Positions 7,768 through 14,763 are shown, counted from the stretch's first letter. The stretch is DNA of 15,486 nucleotides from Allomuricauda sp. (GCA_028289745.1 JANQOD010000080.1:1-15486), one strand, 5' to 3'. The notes: generated from the letters alone by a model not told the origin. Made by a program: numbers and translations.

Positions 7768-8535
7768 ATGATCTTGACCGACACGCATACCCATCTGTAC
7801 AGTGAAGCCTTTGATGAAGACCGTGATATGATGATAAGGCGGGCGCTTGACGCGGGAGTAAAACGTTTTTTTGTGCCGGCTATCGATTCGGCCTATACCG
7901 AAGCGATGATTCAATTGGAAAAGGAGTATCCTGAAAATATTTTTTTGATGGCCGGATTGCACCCAACCCATGTCAAAGAAAATTACAAAGAAGAGCTAAG
8001 GCATGTCGAGAAAGTACTGGAACAACACGAATGCTATGCCGTAGGAGAGACCGGGATCGACCTCTATTGGGACAAGACCTTTCTGAAACAACAGCAAGAA
8101 GCCTTTGTGCATCAAATTCGCCTGGCAAAAAAAAATAAACTCCCCATTGTAATACACTGTAGGGAATCGTTTGATGATATTTTTGAGATTTTAGAACAAG
8201 AAAAGGGCGATGATCTGTACGGTATTTTTCATTGCTTCACAGGAACAAAAGAACAAGCTGAAAAAGCCATAGTGTATAATATGAAACTAGGTATAGGGGG
8301 AGTGGTCACTTTCAGGAACGGGAAAATCGATCAATTCTTGAATCAAATCGATTTGAAGCATATTGTTCTAGAGACCGATTCACCCTATTTGGCGCCCGTG
8401 CCCTATCGGGGTAAGCGCAACGAAAGCGCATACATAATCCAAGTTCTGGAAAAACTGTCCGATGTTTATGCATTGCCCCAAGAAGAAATTGCAAGAATAA
8501 CCACGGCGAATTCGAAAGAAGTATTTGGAAGGTAG
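7768..8535 (+). CDS. tatD: TatD family metal-dependent hydrolase (DNase)
   Basis: A TIM-barrel metallohydrolase of 255 residues, the family's usual size. TatD proteins are cytosolic, metal-dependent 3'-5' exonucleases or deoxyribonucleases linked to DNA repair and quality control; they are not part of the Tat translocon. All expected metal ligands are present: His7 and His9 in DTHTHL, Glu94 in VGETGIDLYWD, His130 in IVIHCRE, His155 in GIFHCFTG and Asp204 in LETDSPYLAPVPYRGKRNE. The start directly precedes the ILTDTHTH strand, as is usual. It ends 11 bases before the convergent asparaginase-like gene. Family membership is secure. Which paralogue (TatD, YcfH or YjjV type) is not; the PYRGKRNES ending is typical of the YcfH/TatD group. 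Confidence 0.93.
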   Translation: MILTDTHTHLYSEAFDEDRDMMIRRALDAGVKRFFVPAIDSAYTEAMIQLEKEYPENIFLMAGLHPTHVKENYKEELRHVEKVLEQHECYAVGETGIDLYWDKTFLKQQQEAFVHQIRLAKKNKLPIVIHCRESFDDIFEILEQEKGDDLYGIFHCFTGTKEQAEKAIVYNMKLGIGGVVTFRNGKIDQFLNQIDLKHIVLETDSPYLAPVPYRGKRNESAYIIQVLEKLSDVYALPQEEIARITTANSKEVFGR

Positions 8536-8546
8536 CGATGATTTTT

Positions 8547-9425
8547 TTACAAATCGACGAAAAAAAGCTCTTCAGAAATTAGGCCCCTATACATGATTTC
8601 AGTATTAAACAGAAATTCATGATTTCCCAGTTTGTCCAGGGCTATAAATCCTCCATAAATATTGCTTTTTTCCAATTCATTAAAAGCTGTTTTTGCAGCT
8701 TCAACAAGAGATAAATTCTTGTATTTCATTAAGGCGTGAATATTATGGGAAAAAACACTTTTCTTAAAAAACTCCCCTTGCCCGGTTGCCGAAACCGCAC
8801 ATATATTGCTGGCAAAAGTACCGGCCCCGATGATTGGGGTGTCACCGACCCTGCCGCTCTTTTTGTTTGCCAATCCCCCGGTTGATGTGCCTGAGGCCAA
8901 ATTTCCAAAAACATCCAATGCTACCGCCCCAACAGTTCCAAAATGCATGTTATTGTTATTTTCACCTAATTCCTTCTTCCGAAATTTTGTTGAAAAATAG
9001 GCGTTGTTTACTATTTCCAAACCCTTTTCCTTAGCTAATTCTTCTGCTCCATTGCACACTAACAATGTGTAAGGTGATTCTTCCATGACAATTTTTGCCA
9101 GCTTAATGGGGTTTTTTACGATTCCAACATTCGCGATTGCACCTGCTCTATTTTCGGCCCCGCACATGATGGCGGCATCCAATTCATGGGTCGATTTATT
9201 GGTGAAAACTGAACCCTTGCCAGCATTGAAGTACTCTGAATTTTCCAGTACCAATATCGCCTCTACAACTGATTCTTTTGCAGTTCCACCTTGTTTGAGC
9301 ACCGTATATCCATTTTCAAGAGCTTTTCTTAATTCTTTTAATGCATTAACCTTTCTTTGTTTGCTTAATGAGGAGGAGATTCCATTTTCTGCTCCACCGT
9401 GGATGATTAGTTTGATGCTTTTCAA
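8547..9425 (-). CDS. Isoaspartyl peptidase / L-asparaginase (Ntn hydrolase family)
   Basis: A plant-type (class III) asparaginase of 292 residues. It is made as one chain that cleaves itself to expose a threonine nucleophile, then hydrolyses beta-aspartyl (isoAsp) dipeptides and often asparagine. The N-terminal strand KLIIHGGAENG (5-15) matches the family. Cleavage is predicted before Thr164 in HFGTVGAVALD. STGGLANKKSGRVGDTPIIG (181-200), TGQGE (214-218) and FNTEIMYRG (273-281) complete the substrate site. No signal peptide is present, so it should act in the cytosol. The start is TTG at 9425-9423: an in-frame TAA lies directly before it and the conserved strand begins three codons later, so no other start fits well. 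It is slightly short for the family but lacks no key residue. It opens the AT-richer block and diverges from the methyltransferase 5 bases away. Confidence 0.9.
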   Translation of the reverse strand: MKSIKLIIHGGAENGISSSLSKQRKVNALKELRKALENGYTVLKQGGTAKESVVEAILVLENSEYFNAGKGSVFTNKSTHELDAAIMCGAENRAGAIANVGIVKNPIKLAKIVMEESPYTLLVCNGAEELAKEKGLEIVNNAYFSTKFRKKELGENNNNMHFGTVGAVALDVFGNLASGTSTGGLANKKSGRVGDTPIIGAGTFASNICAVSATGQGEFFKKSVFSHNIHALMKYKNLSLVEAAKTAFNELEKSNIYGGFIALDKLGNHEFLFNTEIMYRGLISEELFFVDL

Positions 9426-9433
9426 TTAAATTG
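9423..9433. promoter_or_regulatory. 11-bp palindrome carrying both start codons of a divergent gene pair
   Basis: CAATTAAATTG is a perfect inverted repeat about A9428. Its left arm, read on the minus strand, begins with the TTG start of the asparaginase-like gene. Its right arm, read on the plus strand, contains the TTG start of the methyltransferase. Only five bases separate the two codons, so promoters and translation signals for each gene must lie inside the other's coding sequence. On the minus strand a weak TTTC-N18-TATTTTTA promoter candidate sits within about 60 bases. Whether the palindrome is an operator or chance is unknown. Confidence 0.4.
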
Positions 9434-10138
9434 TTTTCTATAAAAATATTGCTTTTGAAACTAAAAGAAATAGTATTTAATACTTCTAAGGCAAAAATTC
9501 ATGTCACAAGTCAAATTCAATTAACCCCATTTACCGAATTTTTAATTGAAAATTTCCCAGATGTTCAAGGTTTACATGTTTTGGACTTTGGCTCAGGAAC
9601 AGGAGTTTTAGGAATTTATGCCAGTCTAAAATCGGCTTCTCGGGTTTTTTGCTATGATCTAAATGAAAAAGCAATTGAGCTGACACAAAAAAATATTCTG
9701 TTCAATGATTTAAAGAATGTAAGCGTATTAAATTTGGAAGAAGTAAGACGACGATCCATTGATATCATAATCTCCAATCCATCTTCCCTTCCTGCGGACT
9801 CGAAAATCAATGATTTTTTCGATGGGGGATTTTATGGAAATAAGATGATCGATGATTTGTTGGTAAGTTCAACTAGATTATTGAAGGATTCGGGGGTGTT
9901 ATTTTTCATTCACACCAGCTTGGTCCCATTCAGCTTGATTGAAGAGTTACTGATGAAATTGGATTTTAATTGGTCGGTAATAAACTCAAAGAATCTACTG
10001 TTTAGACCTGTGTACCTAAGAAATTTAAGTCACCTGCTTTATTTGGAAAGTCGATTTCCTGAGGTGAAAATTCATCGAAAGGGTGAAAAATTTTACGAAG
10101 AAATACGCTTGATAAGGGTAGAAAGGATAAAAAGATGA
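9431..10138 (+). CDS. Class I SAM-dependent methyltransferase, PrmC/MTS-like
   Basis: A 235-residue Rossmann-fold methyltransferase. Motif I is VLDFGSGTGVLGI (50-62), the SAM-ribose acidic residue is Asp76 in CYDLNEKA, and motif IV is ISNPSSLP (114-121). DGGFYGNKMIDDLL and LKDSGVLFFI follow, in the order seen in the 'methyltransferase small' and HemK/PrmC relatives. Motif IV reads NPSS rather than NPPY, so the usual N-methyltransferase signature is altered and the target cannot be named. The start is uncertain: no ATG occurs before Met139, an in-frame TGA lies at 9413-9415, and TTG at 9431, 9449 or 9455 are the candidates. Its last bases overlap the permease start (ATGA at 10135-10138), implying translational coupling. 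Base composition is AT-rich like its partner. Confidence 0.75.
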   Translation: MFSIKILLLKLKEIVFNTSKAKIHVTSQIQLTPFTEFLIENFPDVQGLHVLDFGSGTGVLGIYASLKSASRVFCYDLNEKAIELTQKNILFNDLKNVSVLNLEEVRRRSIDIIISNPSSLPADSKINDFFDGGFYGNKMIDDLLVSSTRLLKDSGVLFFIHTSLVPFSLIEELLMKLDFNWSVINSKNLLFRPVYLRNLSHLLYLESRFPEVKIHRKGEKFYEEIRLIRVERIKR

Positions 10139-12015
10139 GGCATAAGATATATGTTGGATTGGCTATTTTTCTATGGAGTACATCCTCTTTGGTCGTTGTC
10201 AATTTCAAGGGTTTTTTAAGGCCTTTTCAATGTGCTTCGGCCGTTGTGTTGATAGCAACAGTGTTTGTTTGTGTTTTTTTCTTGATCAAGGAGAAAGGTT
10301 TCTATAAAGAATTCATGAATATGGGCATTAACAATATTTTGAAAATATCGTTAGTGGGTTTTTTCGGAATATTTCTTTACCCAATCTTCTATTTTAACGG
10401 TCTTCATTCAACGCAACCGGTCGAGGCCAATGTAGTCAATTATTTTTGGCCAATGGCAGGGGTGTTTTTTGGAATGATGTTACGCGTGGAAAAGTGGTCG
10501 TTAAAAATGGTCACCTCGGTATTTTTGGGTTTTTTGGGTGCATCGATTACCGTACTTTATTTCAAGCCTTTAACGGAAGCCAAAGATTTAATTTCTTGGA
10601 AATTTGATTTTGCAGCCTATTTCTTTGCCTTGTTTGGAGCCTTGTCTTTTGGGTTTTATTCCGCTCTGCTAAAGAAGATCAAGTTTTTGAACAATGCCAA
10701 AAAGCCGATAAGTGTCAATCATCGATTTGTGATTTTTTTGGTTTCATCTTCACTTCTTCATTTTCTATTTAATCTGGTTGCCCTAGCGAGTGGTTTTGAT
10801 TTTGTCGTGACCAAAGGTTTTGACCTTCAAGGGTTAGTTTACTTAGTGATATATTCAGTTTTCAACTTTAGTATTGCCTATTTGGCATGGGCATATTCCG
10901 TTGAAAAGATGTCACTTTATAATGCCTCCATGTCTGCTTTTTTCATACCGATTTTAAGCACTTTGATTTTGTCTTATTTTGGCGGGTTGACCCTTCACGA
11001 AAGTGTGATCTTTGGGCTCCTTTTTGTTTTAACCGGAATATACATACAACAAGATCATAAAAATTATATCACTCCGTTAATAGGTTTTTTTTTAGGTTTA
11101 ATACTTTTGGGAGGCCTTGTTTTTGTCGTTCCAAGACTACGTTCAAATGATTTGGAAAGCATTTGGTCGATTTTAGGACTCTTGATCGGTGTGTTTGCAA
11201 TTTTGTCAAGTTTTATTCTTTCTAGGGTAATTAAGGGATACAGGGAAGAGAGGTTATTGTTTTTGAGGATTGAGGAACATTTGTTTTGCGCATGTGAAAT
11301 TTTATTCAAGGCGAAATCTGGGATTATACTTGGTTCGATTGATGATTACATGAATTTTTTAATTAGCAGAAATAGTAATTTCAACAAGCTTGAATTCAAT
11401 GAGGTAAGAGAGTTAAAGGTTGAGAATGAAGAAAAATTGAATGGTATAATATATCATTTAGAGAATTCAAATATCGATGCTGAATCAAAAGTCTACATCA
11501 AACAAAAAATTCAAAATGCCAGGCTTGATAGCAATACATGGATTTATATGCTCAGCGAAAAGGTGTCTGTTTTTGAATGGATTATTTTGGTGTCGCTATC
11601 AATTTCAATGATAATAACCTTTTATTTGATACGACCTTACGGTATAGTTTTTGAAATCATTGCGATAGTCTTTTCGATTTCGTTAATACTAATGCTCTTG
11701 GCCATAAAAGATTATGATTTAAGAAAACCGAGAGCCAAAATAGAGCAAGTATTGCTAACGCAAAGAATTGCGGGTCTTGTTGGGAAGAGACCTTACATTC
11801 CGATTGATTTGTTCGAAGATTTGCTCATTGCCAAAAGCTTGGTCGGTGGTGTTAATGAATTTCATGTGAGAACCATGAACTCCAAAGGTTTTTACAGAAA
11901 CAAAACGGTAAATCCGACCAAAAACTACTTTAAGATTTTTACGTTGTTCTTCTTTTTGGCAGTTGTGTCATTATTGGCGTATGCGATATGGTCAATGAGT
12001 ATTTTTGATAACTGA
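10135..12015 (+). CDS. DMT/EamA-type permease with a long C-terminal membrane extension
   Basis: A 626-residue integral membrane protein. Residues 1 to about 305 look like a ten-helix drug/metabolite transporter: LAIFLWSTSSLVVV at the start, NGLHSTQPVEANVVNYFWP at 88-106, and a second half with IAYLAWAYSVEKMSLYNAS followed by a long hydrophobic stretch. The NYxWP motif recalls YddG-type exporters, which suggests export of an amino acid or related metabolite. Normal family members have about 290-310 residues. The extra part adds two helices (about 312-333 and 341-363) and a charged, mostly helical region (about 367-475). Two more helices (about 480-499 and 502-523) precede a soluble segment with KRPYIPIDLFEDLL, and a final helix lies at about 600-620. 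I do not recognise this extension. The gene overlaps the methyltransferase by 4 bases. It has no detectable hairpin terminator before the tRNA. Confidence 0.75.
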   Translation: MRHKIYVGLAIFLWSTSSLVVVNFKGFLRPFQCASAVVLIATVFVCVFFLIKEKGFYKEFMNMGINNILKISLVGFFGIFLYPIFYFNGLHSTQPVEANVVNYFWPMAGVFFGMMLRVEKWSLKMVTSVFLGFLGASITVLYFKPLTEAKDLISWKFDFAAYFFALFGALSFGFYSALLKKIKFLNNAKKPISVNHRFVIFLVSSSLLHFLFNLVALASGFDFVVTKGFDLQGLVYLVIYSVFNFSIAYLAWAYSVEKMSLYNASMSAFFIPILSTLILSYFGGLTLHESVIFGLLFVLTGIYIQQDHKNYITPLIGFFLGLILLGGLVFVVPRLRSNDLESIWSILGLLIGVFAILSSFILSRVIKGYREERLLFLRIEEHLFCACEILFKAKSGIILGSIDDYMNFLISRNSNFNKLEFNEVRELKVENEEKLNGIIYHLENSNIDAESKVYIKQKIQNARLDSNTWIYMLSEKVSVFEWIILVSLSISMIITFYLIRPYGIVFEIIAIVFSISLILMLLAIKDYDLRKPRAKIEQVLLTQRIAGLVGKRPYIPIDLFEDLLIAKSLVGGVNEFHVRTMNSKGFYRNKTVNPTKNYFKIFTLFFFLAVVSLLAYAIWSMSIFDN

Positions 12016-12094
12016 TAAATCATATAAATTAACGCCTTAAATTTCGTTTAGTGCCAAAATTTTTGTTTATTGTTCGGCCTAACTATTTTTAAAT

Positions 12095-12183
12095 AGAGAG
12101 GTGGCCGAGTGGTCGAAGGCGCACGCCTGGAAAGTGTGTATCCGCTCAACGGCGGATCGAGGGTTCGAATCCCTTCCTCTCTG
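12095..12183 (+). tRNA. tRNA-Ser (anticodon GGA)
   Basis: A complete class II tRNA cloverleaf. The acceptor arms AGAGAGG (12095-12101) and CCTCTCT (12176-12182) pair fully, and G12183 is the discriminator. The D arm is GCC/GGC. The anticodon stem CACGC/GTGTG encloses the loop CTGGAAA with anticodon GGA at 12129-12131, which reads UCC and UCU. A long variable arm ATCCGC/GCGGAT marks serine, and the T arm has the loop TTCGAAT. The CCA end is not encoded (CTA follows), so it must be added after transcription. Confidence 0.96.
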
Positions 12184-12260
12184 CTACGATCTTTATTTTT
12201 TGGTAACAAAATTTTTTTATCTTTAACATTATTAACTAACTAAAATTTAAGTTTGAGAAA

Positions 12261-12995
12261 ATGAAAAAAATATCCTTTACTCTGGCTACTGCCGGAATGT
12301 TTATCTTGAGCACTACAACGGCATCTGCCGCCTTATTGCAAGATGAAGCTGCTGCTGAAGCCAGCAAAGGTTTTACACAAGTATTGAAAGAACAGTTCAT
12401 TCAAGGAGGCCCTGCATTCATGGGCATTGTTCTTTTATGCTTGATATTGGGTCTGGCCGTCGCCATTGAAAGAATCATCTATCTAAATTTGGCAAGCACG
12501 AATTCTTCAAAATTGAGACAACAAGTCGAAGATGCCCTGGCTTCTGGTGGTGTCGAAGCGGCCAAAGAGGTTTGTCGAAATACAAAAGGCCCCGTGGCTT
12601 CCATTTATTACCAAGGCCTTGACCGTGCCGGTGAAGGATTGGAATCTGCAGAAAAAGCAGTTGTTGCCTATGGAGGCGTTCAGATGGGCCAACTAGAGAA
12701 AAACGTTTCATGGTTGTCATTGTTCATCGCCATTGCCCCCATGCTTGGGTTCATGGGTACGGTAATCGGTATGATTCAGGCTTTCCAGAAAATTGCGGCA
12801 GTGGGTAATTTGAGTGCCTCTTTGATCGCAGGCGATATTCAGGTGGCACTTTTGACAACGGTATTCGGTTTGATCACGGCGATTATCCTACAGATTTTCT
12901 ATAACTATATCATTGCAAAAATTGATAGCATTGTCAACGACATGGAAGATTCTTCAATCGCGTTGATCGATATGTTGGCCGCACACAAGAAATAA
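12261..12995 (+). CDS. exbB: MotA/TolQ/ExbB proton channel family protein (ExbB)
   Basis: The pentameric inner-membrane scaffold of the ExbB-ExbD proton-driven motor that energises TonB, and so TonB-dependent outer-membrane uptake. It has 244 residues. An N-terminal signal-like segment (5-23, TTTASAA) precedes a short periplasmic piece. Three transmembrane helices follow: about 52-72, 150-172 containing the family signature APMLGFMGTVIGMIQAF (159-175), and 195-217. A cytoplasmic domain lies between the first and second. The cleavable-looking N-terminus is common in ExbB proteins of this phylum. TolQ is the alternative name within the family; the partner genes, two exbD rather than tolR/tolA, favour ExbB. 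It begins 77 bases after the tRNA-Ser and probably heads a four-gene operon ending at the terminator near 14640. Confidence 0.93.
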   Translation: MKKISFTLATAGMFILSTTTASAALLQDEAAAEASKGFTQVLKEQFIQGGPAFMGIVLLCLILGLAVAIERIIYLNLASTNSSKLRQQVEDALASGGVEAAKEVCRNTKGPVASIYYQGLDRAGEGLESAEKAVVAYGGVQMGQLEKNVSWLSLFIAIAPMLGFMGTVIGMIQAFQKIAAVGNLSASLIAGDIQVALLTTVFGLITAIILQIFYNYIIAKIDSIVNDMEDSSIALIDMLAAHKK

Positions 12996-13019
12996 TTGCA
13001 AACCGGATAATCTATAGAT

Positions 13020-13460
13020 ATGAACAAAATTGTTAAGATAGTACTGATTGTCATTGGTTTGGTGGCCGCCGGGCTTTGGTTTGCGATGCCCGATGGTGAC
13101 GATCCCAACGCCATTAACAGTGGAGCTTTGAACTTCATGTTCTTGATAATGTACCTCTTGTTGGCGATAGCTGTTGTTTTTAGCCTCTTTTTTGCCCTTA
13201 AAAAGTTGTTCGGTACGCCGGGCAGCCTTAAGAAAGCACTTTTTGGTTTGGGTGGATTGGCCGTAATCGTAGCCATTTCTTACGGGCTTTCATCGGGAAA
13301 TGCCGAAGTGGTGAACGCCATGGCCGATAGAGGTGTGGAAACAACCGAGGGTACGGTCAAAACCATAGGAATGGGGCTGAACGTGTTTTTTATACTTACC
13401 GTGATTGCCGTTGCGTTAATGGTGATTCCCGGTTTGAAGAAAATGTTTACTGGTAGATAA
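13020..13460 (+). CDS. Four-helix membrane protein of unknown function in the exb operon
   Basis: A 146-residue hydrophobic protein with four predicted transmembrane helices at about 5-22, 37-60, 73-92 and 114-136. A short acidic loop (MPDGDDPNAINSG) sits between the first two, and a loop with ADRGVETTEGTVKT lies before the last. It has no ExbB or ExbD motif and I cannot assign a family. It lies 24 bases after exbB and 13 bases before the first exbD, in the same direction, so it is surely co-transcribed. I recall a similar small membrane gene at this position in other Flavobacteriia. Its place suggests an accessory subunit of the TonB-energising complex; that is inference from position only. 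Confidence 0.82.
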   Translation: MNKIVKIVLIVIGLVAAGLWFAMPDGDDPNAINSGALNFMFLIMYLLLAIAVVFSLFFALKKLFGTPGSLKKALFGLGGLAVIVAISYGLSSGNAEVVNAMADRGVETTEGTVKTIGMGLNVFFILTVIAVALMVIPGLKKMFTGR

Positions 13461-13473
13461 AATAAATTGAATT

Positions 13474-14082
13474 ATGCCTAGAAGAAAAGGAGCACCCGAA
13501 GTAAATGCAGGCTCTATGGCCGATATCGCATTCTTGCTCTTGATCTTTTTCTTGGTGACCACCACCATTGAAACAGATGCAGGACTTGATAGAATGTTGC
13601 CGCCGATAGAGCCGCCAGATACTGATGTGGTGATTAAGCAGAAAAACATCTTCACGGTCAACATCAACAAGAACGGCCAGTTGTTGGTCGAGGACCAATT
13701 GATGGAACTGAAAGATCTTCGTAAGGCTGCGGTGTCTTTCTTAGACAATGGTGCCGATGGTAGTTGTAACTACTGTAAGGGAAGAAAAGATCCCTCTTCA
13801 TCAGATAACCCTTCGAAAGCTATCGTATCGCTGAAGAATGATAGAGAAACAAAGTATGCCACCTATATCACTGTTCAGAACGAATTGGTGGGGGCGTACA
13901 ATGACCTTAGAAATCGTGAGGCCCAACGTCTGTTTGGAAGAGACTTTACAGAAATGGAAGCCGAGTACCTGAATCCCGAAACTCCTTCAAGTATAAGGGA
14001 TGATTTGAAAGATAAGGTGAAGCGGGTTCAAGATATGTTTCCGCAGAAACTTTCAGAAGCAGAAACCTCAACAGGCAGTTAA
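13474..14082 (+). CDS. exbD: Biopolymer transporter ExbD/TolR, long form with CxxC insertion
   Basis: The first of two ExbD-family proteins, 202 residues, longer than the roughly 140 of E. coli ExbD. A short cytoplasmic tail precedes one transmembrane helix (about 16-32, MADIAFLLLIFFLVTTT). Asp17 in this helix is the expected proton-carrying residue. The periplasmic domain keeps the ExbD start (DRMLPPIEPPDTDVVIKQKNIFTVNINKNGQLLVEDQ) and then carries an insert, CNYCKGRKDPSSSDNP (98-113), with a CxxC pair. A charged helical tail follows (about 125-202). The insert and tail are outside the canonical fold. It is 13 bases after the small membrane gene and 17 bases before the second exbD, and should assemble with ExbB in the inner membrane. 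Confidence 0.92.
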   Translation: MPRRKGAPEVNAGSMADIAFLLLIFFLVTTTIETDAGLDRMLPPIEPPDTDVVIKQKNIFTVNINKNGQLLVEDQLMELKDLRKAAVSFLDNGADGSCNYCKGRKDPSSSDNPSKAIVSLKNDRETKYATYITVQNELVGAYNDLRNREAQRLFGRDFTEMEAEYLNPETPSSIRDDLKDKVKRVQDMFPQKLSEAETSTGS

Positions 14083-14099
14083 TATAATAAAAGAAAATT

Positions 14100-14582
14100 A
14101 TGGCAAAATTTGCTAAGAAAAAAGATGGCGATTTACCTGCGGTATCAACGGCTTCATTACCCGATATCGTATTCATGCTTTTATTTTTCTTTATGACGGT
14201 GACCACGATGAAAGATAGCTCCTTGTTGGTGCAGAACACACTGCCCAATGCGAGTGAGGTGAAGAAACTCGAGAAAAAAGACAGGGTCGTTTATATCTAT
14301 GTGGGCAAGCCCATCAAAGAATATCAAAAGGTTTTCGGCACCGAACCGAAAATACAGTTGAATGACAAGTTCGCCGATGTCGGTGAAGTAGGGACATATA
14401 TTTTGGCTGAAAGGGCTAAAAAGCCCCAAGAGCTTCAAAATGTATTGACCACAGCGTTAAAGGTCGATAAAGATGCCAATATGGGACTGATTTCTGATAT
14501 CAAGCAAGAGCTCAGAAAGGTAAATGCACTTAAAGTGAACTATACCACCTATGAAGGTAATGCCTTTAACAACATAAACTAA
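14100..14582 (+). CDS. exbD: Biopolymer transporter ExbD/TolR, second copy
   Basis: The second ExbD-family protein, 160 residues. A basic N-terminal tail (MAKFAKKKDG) is followed by one transmembrane helix (about 20-36, LPDIVFMLLFFFMTVTT) with the conserved protonatable Asp22, then a periplasmic domain. It lacks the CxxC insert of its neighbour, and the two differ throughout the periplasmic part. This points to specialised subunits rather than a recent duplication. Paired exbD1-exbD2 genes next to exbB are known from Flavobacterium, where this TonB system supports iron acquisition. It is the last gene of the operon; the terminator begins about 30 bases after its stop. Confidence 0.92.
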   Translation: MAKFAKKKDGDLPAVSTASLPDIVFMLLFFFMTVTTMKDSSLLVQNTLPNASEVKKLEKKDRVVYIYVGKPIKEYQKVFGTEPKIQLNDKFADVGEVGTYILAERAKKPQELQNVLTTALKVDKDANMGLISDIKQELRKVNALKVNYTTYEGNAFNNIN

Positions 14583-14610
14583 GTTGAAATAGCTTTTCAA
14601 GTTTAGTTTG

Positions 14611-14643
14611 AAAACGCCCCAAGAATTATTGGGGCGTTTTTTT
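14611..14643 (+). terminator. Strong intrinsic terminator of the exb operon
   Basis: The arms AAAACGCCCCAA and TTGGGGCGTTTT pair perfectly over 12 bases around the six-base loop GAATTA, and the T tract runs through 14643. The A-rich 5' arm could also terminate transcription from the other strand, though no minus-strand gene ends here. Confidence 0.92.
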
Positions 14644-14763
14644 ATCAAACTTCCAATTAAAGACCGTTCATCAAAAATGGAGTCTATGGTTCAAATTGAT
14701 TTTTTCCTGATGACTTTAAATGCGTATTTTGAGGAACAGCAACCAAATTGATGTTATTGCTAT

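Noticed and set aside
9431..10138. Protein-isoaspartate O-methyltransferase, which would pair neatly with an isoaspartyl peptidase
   Set aside because: The motif I form and the NPSS motif belong to the MTS/PrmC-like group, and the characteristic PCMT N-terminal region is not visible.
12062..12091. TTTG-N18-TATTTTTA as a promoter for tRNA-Ser
   Set aside because: The second box has a mismatch and would start transcription at about the first tRNA base, leaving no 5' leader for RNase P, so I do not list it.
12095..12183. tRNA-Ser as an integration site for the 8547-12015 block
   Set aside because: The block lies on the 5' side of the tRNA, whereas islands normally enter the 3' end. No copy of the tRNA 3' sequence is visible near 8536, and no integrase gene is present.
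12248..12255. TAAGTTTG, an exact TAnnTTTG match upstream of exbB
   Set aside because: It ends five bases before the ATG and has no convincing -33 element, so it is likely chance in AT-rich DNA; the true exbB promoter was not identified.
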